Origin: Clostridiales bacterium
GTDB taxonomy: Bacteria > Bacillota > Clostridia > Oscillospirales > Butyricicoccaceae
Direction of reading: 5' to 3'
Assembly: GCA_004555915.1 (NCBI GenBank)
Contig: SFJM01000003.1
Location: 80,673-144,672, forward strand
DNA length: 64,000 bases
Positions 59,504-64,000 of this stretch are shown piece after piece. Under the pieces are notes generated by a model, which saw only the letters and a program-made list of their open reading frames with translations, had not been told where the DNA came from and made no database searches. Position 1 is the stretch's first letter. Each line of letters starts with the position of its first letter. A program made the translations under genes and the position numbers.

Positions 59504-60022
59504 TTATGCCTTCTCCGGCTCCTCAAAGTTCTCACCAAAGGTCTCTACTGTGACACGCTTCATTACCTGCGGCTTGAGCGGCTTGTCATTGTAGTTGGTA
59601 CGAACCGAAACGATGCGGTCACATACATCCATGCCGGTGATGACACGGCCAAAGGATGCATACTGTCCATCCAGATGCGGTGCATCTTCTACCATAATAA
59701 AGAACTGGGAACCAGCAGAATTCGGGTTCATGGCACGTGCCATGGACAGAACACCACGGGTATGCTTCAGTTCATTGTTAAAGCCATTCATCAGAAATTC
59801 ACCGTTGATGCAGTAGCCCGGGCCACCCATACCAGTGCCTTCCGGATCACCGCCCTGAATCATAAAGCCCGGAATGACACGATGGAATACAGTGCCGTCA
59901 TAAAATCCCTTGGATACCAGGCTGACAAAGTTACGTACGGTGTTCGGTGCAGTTTCGGCGTACAGTTCAATCTGAATTTCGCCGCCATCTTCCATCTCAA
60001 TGGTGACAATCGGATTTGTCAT
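59504..60022 (-). CDS. Peptidyl-prolyl cis-trans isomerase, cyclophilin type
   Basis: 172 residues. Cyclophilin core FHRVIPGFMIQGGDPEGTGMGGPGYCI, with the catalytic Arg in FHRVIPGF and the conserved SAGSQFFIMVEDAPHLDGQYASFG. No signal peptide, so cytoplasmic. Single-domain, short-type bacterial cyclophilin; catalyses proline isomerisation during folding. Start ATG follows AAAAAAGGAGATTATAATTCC. Confidence 0.95.
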   Translation of the reverse strand: MTNPIVTIEMEDGGEIQIELYAETAPNTVRNFVSLVSKGFYDGTVFHRVIPGFMIQGGDPEGTGMGGPGYCINGEFLMNGFNNELKHTRGVLSMARAMNPNSAGSQFFIMVEDAPHLDGQYASFGRVITGMDVCDRIVSVRTNYNDKPLKPQVMKRVTVETFGENFEEPEKA

Positions 60023-60089
60023 GGAATTATAATCTCCTTTTTTCTTCAGCGTGGAGCCTCATTCGCTCACACCAGTCGTAATACGGAAA

Positions 60090-60112
60090 GGGTGCCGACA
60101 AAGCCGACACCC
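60090..60112 (-). terminator. Hairpin between PspC-type operon and cyclophilin gene
   Basis: GGGTGCCGAC...GCCGACACCC form a stem with one mismatch; the minus strand follows with TTTCC. Probably the terminator of the padR-DUF1700-DUF4097-pspC operon (last stop at 60186). Confidence 0.6.
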
Positions 60113-60185
60113 GCAGTTTTGTATGTTACTATTGTAGCAAATCCATTCCCATGTGACAAGGGTTTTCCCCATGAATTTCAGGCTT

Positions 60186-60380
60186 TTATACCGGTTTTAA
60201 CGGCATAATAATCGCTGCCGCGAGATAGAAAACCAGGCCAATGCCACTGCTGCACAAGGTTGCCAGCAATGCCAGCAGCCGAATCACGGTCACATCCAGG
60301 CTCAGATAATCCGCAATGCCTGCACAGACACCGCAAAGCATTTTGCCTTCCTCCAGACGATATAATTTCTTCGGTTCCAT
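60186..60380 (-). CDS. PspC domain-containing small membrane protein
   Basis: 64 residues. The PspC domain is nearly the whole protein: KLYRLEEGKMLCGVCAGIADYLSLDVTVIRL followed by a membrane helix ALLATLCSSGIGLVFYLAAAIIM and PLKPV. PspC proteins sense membrane stress in phage-shock systems and in LiaFSR-type circuits. Start ATG 60380 follows GGAGGTACATTCT. It is the last gene after the DUF4097 gene (51 bases) and under the PadR promoter. Confidence 0.93.
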   Translation of the reverse strand: MEPKKLYRLEEGKMLCGVCAGIADYLSLDVTVIRLLALLATLCSSGIGLVFYLAAAIIMPLKPV

Positions 60381-60431
60381 AGAATGTACCTCCCTCCATA
60401 GAATTGATCATACAGTTCCATACGATCCTGC

Positions 60432-61223
60432 TTACTTCGTCGTCAGCTTCACGGAAATGCTGCCCGCATCACAGTCAAAGGTGAGATTATCCGTACCGGT
60501 TGCCCCGGGCAGGTCTGCGGAAACCGTTTCCCCAAAGCCATTGTGCTTGAGTGCCTGCCTGCCATTGACCTGTACGTCAATTTCGCCGGCATCTACATCA
60601 CCGGTCACATGTCCGATGCTGGAATTTACCAGCTCCAGCTCAATCCCGCCGGCATCACATTCCAGCTCTACCGGCCCCAATGTCTGCCCGGCAAATGCAA
60701 TGCCACCGGCATCCACATCCAGCTCCAGCCGTCCGGTACAGATATTCTGGAATTCCGCGCCGCCGGCATCCACGTTGCATCGGACAAAATCCGTTGCCGT
60801 CAGGTCACTGACTGTGACGGTACCTGCATCCAGCTCAATATCCAGATCGGCAAGGGTGGTATCTTGCAGGGTCAGCGTAATATTGGCCGGTTTGCTTCTC
60901 CACCACCAGCCACTTCTCTGCTTCTGTGAAATCTTCAGGGTATCTCCCTGCCGTTCCCACTGGACATCCTTCCCGCCGGTCAGGCTGTTGGTCGTACCGG
61001 TTTTCACGATACATTCCGCACTGTCAATATCCAGCACCAGATGCTCAATCTCCATATTCTGCTCCAGTGCCTTATCCTCCGCTTTTTCCTGATATTGTAC
61101 CGAACGCAGAGAGGAAAGGCTGTTCTTCAGTGAGCCATTTCCGGCTCCCATGCCAACTGCTGCAAAACAGCAAACCGCGCCTGCCGCAAACAGCGTCACT
61201 GCAATGATTGTTGCTTTTTTCAT
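60432..61223 (-). CDS. DUF4097-type beta-strand repeat protein, membrane anchored
   Basis: 263 residues. One N-terminal helix (~5-25, IIAVTLFAAGAVCCFAAVGM) then a beta-helix-like domain with repeated DAGxxxx units, e.g. LDAGTVTVSDL, VDAGGAEFQNIC, VDAGGIAFAG, CDAGGIELELV, VDAGEIDVQV and CDAGSISV. This D-x-G ladder is typical of DUF4097 (toast-rack type), found with LiaF/PspC systems and presumed to sense the envelope. The ATG at 61223 gives a better spacing to AGGAGG than the ATG at 61229. It follows the DUF1700 gene by 18 bases. Confidence 0.88.
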   Translation of the reverse strand: MKKATIIAVTLFAAGAVCCFAAVGMGAGNGSLKNSLSSLRSVQYQEKAEDKALEQNMEIEHLVLDIDSAECIVKTGTTNSLTGGKDVQWERQGDTLKISQKQRSGWWWRSKPANITLTLQDTTLADLDIELDAGTVTVSDLTATDFVRCNVDAGGAEFQNICTGRLELDVDAGGIAFAGQTLGPVELECDAGGIELELVNSSIGHVTGDVDAGEIDVQVNGRQALKHNGFGETVSADLPGATGTDNLTFDCDAGSISVKLTTK

Positions 61224-61241
61224 ATCCATATACCTCCTGTC

Positions 61242-61910
61242 TCAGGAAAGATGTAAGATTCTGCGAATAAACTGTACCATACCGCGCAGCATCGCCGGGA
61301 AAACCCCACAGAACAGATACTTGGTCAGCTGTCCCAGCAGTACGCCGCATGCCGCGCAAATCAATGCAAGTCCAAACAGCAACAGGGCAAGTATGGGATT
61401 GGTGGACACATGCACGCCTGCAGCAAACAGCAGGGCAATCATACCAGCCCATGCCACCAGGTCCAGAGCAGGAACCAGGAAAAATACCGTGCATACCACA
61501 CAGATCAGTGCGAACAGGATACCGCCTATACCGCCAATCACACCCACACAAACCGGTGCAATCACAACCGCGGCAACAAGCAGCAGCACCAGCATCAACA
61601 GCTTCTGTCCATTGTCCATGGAACGGAACCGGTCACGCATCTGCTGTGAACTGCCGTTTTTCGGCCCATGCGTATTGTTTCGATTGTTTTCATGGGGATT
61701 TTGCGGACGCTGTGCCACATCCCGATAATCCCGCAAAATATCTGCCGCTACCTTTTCCGGTGTCCCAAGCTGCTGCAAAACCTCCTGTTCGTTTTCCGGC
61801 CCTGCTTCATCAAAATAATTTTCATAATATTCCACAGCTCTGCGGCATTCCTCTGCCGGCATACCCTGCAGGGCCTGCTCCAGCTGTGATAAAAATTCCT
61901 TTCGGCTCAT
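61242..61910 (-). CDS. DUF1700 family membrane protein
   Basis: 222 residues. The N-terminal cytoplasmic SRKEFLSQLEQALQGMPAEE, YYENYFDEAGPENEQEVLQQLGTPEKVA is the standard DUF1700 helical domain; then a Asn/Gln-rich linker (~75-95) and four membrane helices (LLMLVLLLVAAVVIAPVCVG onward). These proteins almost always pair with a PadR regulator and a DUF4097 protein, as here. The start overlaps the padR stop (ATGA). The function is presumed envelope-stress signalling, with no tested mechanism that I can name. Confidence 0.92.
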   Translation of the reverse strand: MSRKEFLSQLEQALQGMPAEECRRAVEYYENYFDEAGPENEQEVLQQLGTPEKVAADILRDYRDVAQRPQNPHENNRNNTHGPKNGSSQQMRDRFRSMDNGQKLLMLVLLLVAAVVIAPVCVGVIGGIGGILFALICVVCTVFFLVPALDLVAWAGMIALLFAAGVHVSTNPILALLLFGLALICAACGVLLGQLTKYLFCGVFPAMLRGMVQFIRRILHLS

Positions 61911-62227
61911 TCCGCTTTCCCTCCTGCAAACAACAAGGCTTCGATGCCATTGCGATACTGATACCAATCCCTGCGGTAATCCGCAAGGTGCTGCCTGCCT
62001 ATGGGCGTAATGGCATAATATCGCCGGTTTCGTCCGTCAAAAGCCCGATCATATACGGTTAAATCACCATTTTTCTCCAGCCGGCGCAACACCGGATACA
62101 AAGTAGATTCTGATACATTGAGTTTGCTGCGTACCTGCTGGGTAATCCGGTAGCCATATGCATCCTCCATTTCCAGAACGGATAACACGACTGCATCCAG
62201 CAATCCTGCGGAAATTGGAAACGACAT
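61907..62227 (-). CDS. PadR family transcriptional regulator
   Basis: 106 residues. The winged helix is seen as LDAVVLSVLEMEDAYGYRITQQV, then VSESTLYPVLRRLEKNGDLTVYDR, with a C-terminal dimerisation helix (RQHLADYRRDWYQYRNGIEAL): PadR-s1/s2 size. The likely target is its own promoter, as the perfect 23-base palindrome at 62248-62270 covers the -10. The ribosome site AAGAGGTGATACC precedes the ATG at 62227. Confidence 0.95.
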   Translation of the reverse strand: MSFPISAGLLDAVVLSVLEMEDAYGYRITQQVRSKLNVSESTLYPVLRRLEKNGDLTVYDRAFDGRNRRYYAITPIGRQHLADYRRDWYQYRNGIEALLFAGGKAE

Positions 62228-62247
62228 GGTATCACCTCTTTCTTTAT

Positions 62248-62270
62248 AATATTATATGTCATATAATATT
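62248..62270. promoter_or_regulatory. Perfect palindromic operator, probable PadR site
   Basis: AATATTATATG (62248-62258), one base, CATATAATATT (62260-62270). It contains the TATAAT -10 box of the padR promoter, so occupancy would block RNA polymerase. The sequence is A/T-rich, as usual for PadR operators. Confidence 0.85.
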
Positions 62271-62279
62271 GTTCGTCAA
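62251..62279 (-). promoter_or_regulatory. Promoter of the padR-DUF1700-DUF4097-pspC operon
   Basis: Minus strand TTGACG (62279-62274), a 17-base spacer and TATAAT (62256-62251), about 24 bases before the padR start. Confidence 0.88.
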
Positions 62280-62500
62280 GCTACAATACGGTAACATCGG
62301 ATGTTTTCCCTGTTATCCCCTGTTTTTGCACATGCCCGGCAGGTTTTACACGAAAATTTCCTAAGCCTGTGTATAACTTCCGGCAGCAGGGGTAAAATAT
62401 TCCTGTCAGGTGATTACAAATAGATGAGTTTCTCCAGAATATCACAGAAAATCGTGCAAAATTTGATTACTCCTTGTACACTGTCATTTTGAACAGTTTG

Positions 62501-62660
62501 TTATCTTCGGATTTTCTCGGATATTTTGCTGAAATCTTCCATATCTTACGATATCTTCCCGATATTTTGTGTACAACTCTGCTCTTATCCACAAATTCAC
62601 AAGGTTATCCACCGATTTTCACGATTCTATGTGGATAACTCTGTGGAAATGTGGATAACT
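62501..62660. other. DnaA-box cluster with phased AT-rich repeats, origin-like
   Basis: Perfect DnaA boxes TTATCCACA at 62585-62593 (+), 62630-62638 (-) and 62650-62658 (-), a one-mismatch box TTATCCACC at 62605-62613, and a weaker one at 62642-62650. Immediately left, ATATTTT or ATATCTT occurs at 62521, 62541, 62551 and 62562 (spacing about 10 or 20 bases), with further TATCTT at 62502. An extra near-box TGTGTATAA lies at 62368. dnaA and dnaN are not in the window, so this may be an origin, a titration site or a DnaA-controlled promoter for tepA. Confidence 0.7.
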
Positions 62661-62725
62661 ATTCGTATAACGATCTTTTGTCAATGCGGCAGAACATAAA
62701 ATTTTACAAAAATGGAGGAACAGCT

Positions 62726-63427
62726 ATGCCAGATACCCAGCCAGAAAAGGAAAAACAACCGGATACCGGTTCTGTGACAACCCATTCTCCCCGTGGAAAT
62801 ATTCATTGTATTACCATTATCGGTACCATTGAAGGGCATCAGGAGGCTCCGGAAACCACAAAGACAACAAAATATGAACATGTTCTGCCGCAGCTGGCTG
62901 CCATTGAGGAAACAGAGGACATTGATGGCCTGTTAATCCTGCTCAATACTGCCGGTGGGGATGTGGAAGCCGGCCTTGCCATTGCAGAACTGATTGCCGG
63001 TATGACAAAACCAACCATTTCCCTTGTCCTTGGCGGTGGGCATTCCATTGGCATTCCTTTGGCAGTTGCCGCACAGCGGACACTCATCGCTCCCTCTGCT
63101 TCCATGATGCTGCATCCGGTACGCATCAATGGAACTGTCATCGGCGCACCACAGACCTTTGAATATTTCCGGCAGATTCAAGGCCGGATTACCCGGTTCA
63201 TTGTAGACCATTCCACTGTGGATGAAACGGAATTAACCCGTTATATGATGCAGACCGATGCGCTTGCCGCGGATGTCGGAACCGTGTTGGGGGCACAGGA
63301 TGCGGTGGAGCTGGGACTGTGCGATGCCGTAGGCACCCTGCATGATGCCCTGACATGGCTGCATGAGATGGTGGAGGAACGGAAAGCGCAACAGATTGTG
63401 GAAAATCCAGCAGGAACCGAACCGTAA
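62726..63427 (+). CDS. tepA: ClpP-like serine protease, TepA family
   Basis: 233 residues. A short polar N-terminus (~1-22) precedes a ClpP/crotonase-type fold: IDGLLILLNTAGGDVEAGLAIAEL, catalytic Ser107 in GGGHSIGIPLA and His130 in MMLHPVRI, with a following LTRYMMQTDALAAD. TepA (translocation-enhancing protein) is ClpP-related and in Bacillus lies upstream of spoIIIE/ftsK; here ftsK is 17 kb away. No signal peptide. The ATG at 62726 follows GGAGG. Its promoter region overlaps the DnaA-box cluster. Confidence 0.9.
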   Translation: MPDTQPEKEKQPDTGSVTTHSPRGNIHCITIIGTIEGHQEAPETTKTTKYEHVLPQLAAIEETEDIDGLLILLNTAGGDVEAGLAIAELIAGMTKPTISLVLGGGHSIGIPLAVAAQRTLIAPSASMMLHPVRINGTVIGAPQTFEYFRQIQGRITRFIVDHSTVDETELTRYMMQTDALAADVGTVLGAQDAVELGLCDAVGTLHDALTWLHEMVEERKAQQIVENPAGTEP

Positions 63428-63474
63428 CTCTGAGGTATCAAGCTCAATTTTGTAAACAACGGAAAACGGGATAT

Positions 63475-63600
63475 GACTCCCTCCGTCATTTGCTGGCGCA
63501 AATGACACCTCCCTCCTCTGAGGGAGGCTTTTACCTGCACCGTTTCATTCACATCTCAACCGGTAAAGTAACCGATACCGGTTTGAACTCTCTGTCCCCA
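63475..63600 (+). repeat. CTCCCTC palindromic element with TTTCATT module
   Basis: 63475-63531: ACTCCCTCCGTC, inner hairpin CATTTGC/GCAAATG, CCTCCCTCC, GAGGGAGGC. It is followed by the TTTCATT...CAACCGGTAA module and CTCTGTCC (63537-63600), as in the long repeat copy 1. Directly downstream of tepA. Confidence 0.85.
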
Positions 63601-63757
63601 ATCCCCATGACCGCCGGATGCTTTTGTTGTATGGGAGCAGACGGCGGTCCGTACCAATGAGGGAAAAGGAAGGTGATTGTAAAGAGGAAACCTTGGTGTC
63701 CTCTTTACAGTAGCATCAAGCGCCAACGACGCAGTAACAGATCAAACAGACAAAAAA
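63601..63757. other. Structured region before the etfA terminator
   Basis: It holds a perfect 11-bp inverted repeat TGTAAAGAGGA/TCCTCTTTACA (63678-63688 with 63699-63709, 10-base loop) and a GACCGCC/GGCGGTC inverted repeat (~63610-63655). There is no T tract after the first, and no ORF. Confidence 0.6.
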
Positions 63758-63787
63758 ATCCCCCAACGGAAACCCGTCGGGGGATGA
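63751..63787 (-). terminator. Terminator of the electron transfer flavoprotein operon
   Basis: ATCCCCCAACGG (63758-63769) pairs with CCGTCGGGGGAT (63774-63785), one mismatch; the minus strand ends in a T tract. It follows the etfA stop at 63823. Confidence 0.88.
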
Positions 63788-63822
63788 AAATCAATTTTTC
63801 AGTTTATCCAGAGACGAGACTC

Positions 63823-64000
63823 TTACTTGGCAGCCTTAGCAGCCTTGATGGTCTCGATCATCATCGGAACAACCTTGAACAGGTCGCCAGCAATGCCGTA
63901 GTCAGCTACGTCGAAGATCGGAGCAGACTCAGACTTGTTGACTGCGATGATGCAGCCGGAATCCTGCATGCCAGCCTTGTGCTGGATTGCGCCGGAGATA
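63823..64000 (-). CDS. etfA: Electron transfer flavoprotein alpha subunit, C-terminal end (runs off the right edge)
   Basis: 59 codons visible. The sequence ISGAIQHKAGMQDSG, IIAVNKSESAPIFDVADYGI and GDLFKVVPMMIETIKAAKAAK matches the EtfA C-terminal FAD domain (the SGAIQH-AGM segment contacts FAD). With EtfB and an acyl-CoA dehydrogenase it takes part in electron bifurcation in butyrate-producing clostridia; neither is visible here. The stop is at 63823-63825. Codon use is very biased (preference for single codons), suggesting high expression. Confidence 0.93.
   Translation of the reverse strand, partial: ISGAIQHKAGMQDSGCIIAVNKSESAPIFDVADYGIAGDLFKVVPMMIETIKAAKAAK

Overview
The window looks like a chromosomal segment of an anaerobic Bacillota bacterium of class Clostridia, most likely a gut Oscillospirales member (Butyricicoccus/Agathobaculum-like). 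This is inferred from the moderately high GC seen by eye, HrcA/CIRCE control of the dnaK operon, a ClpE-type ATPase, an EcfA1-EcfA2-EcfT module, CarD, a ZapA-like protein, short ProB, SLH and SH3 cell-surface proteins, FtsK with TepA, and the end of an electron-transfer-flavoprotein gene. No phage, plasmid, CRISPR or transposase gene was seen, so the window is mostly core genome with small accessory loci.

Layout. 0-4 kb: a U32 peptidase start coupled to a ZapA-like gene, then proB-proA and a CYTH protein. 4-9.3 kb: CarD, a lipoprotein barnase with adjacent barstar, a sodium:solute symporter and a sugar isomerase/epimerase with a divergent AraC regulator. 10.4-15.5 kb: hrcA-grpE-dnaK-dnaJ behind a consensus promoter and perfect CIRCE. 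16-20.6 kb: a four-gene Gld-like ABC export system. 20.8-24 kb: AraC, an inositol-2-dehydrogenase-like gene and an SDR. 24-27.3 kb: a pantothenate operon (DUF2520 reductase-panB-panC-panD). 28-30 kb: AraC and an SLH surface protein. 30-36.5 kb: YgiQ, a methyltransferase, ecfA1-ecfA2-ecfT and a HAD phosphatase on the minus strand. 36.8-37.4 kb: a five-tRNA operon. 38-43.2 kb: ClpE, CvpA, a DUF5711-like protein and TruA. 43.4-49 kb: FtsK, flavin reductase, nitroreductase, sirtuin and a SnoaL-like protein. 49-60 kb: a five-SH3 protein, an acyltransferase, M18 aminopeptidase, coaE, tsaC/sua5, prfA, YdcF, ABC-F and cyclophilin. 60-62.2 kb: a PadR-DUF1700-DUF4097-PspC envelope-stress-type operon. 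62.3-64 kb: a DnaA-box cluster, TepA and the etfA 3' end.

The least ordinary content is non-coding. A family of short palindromic elements (about ten copies) keeps a conserved CTCCCTC/GAGGGAG frame while the inner hairpin arms change in compensating fashion. A second, ~275-bp structured repeat occurs twice in opposite orientations (15.7 and 46.9 kb). An intergenic region at 62.5-62.66 kb combines helically phased AT-rich repeats with three perfect DnaA boxes, resembling a replication origin or DnaA-titration site although dnaA is not in the window. Among genes, the adjacent barnase-lipoprotein/barstar pair and the DUF2520 protein in the position of a ketopantoate reductase merit attention. 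All coordinates and motif matches were read by eye; no database search was possible.
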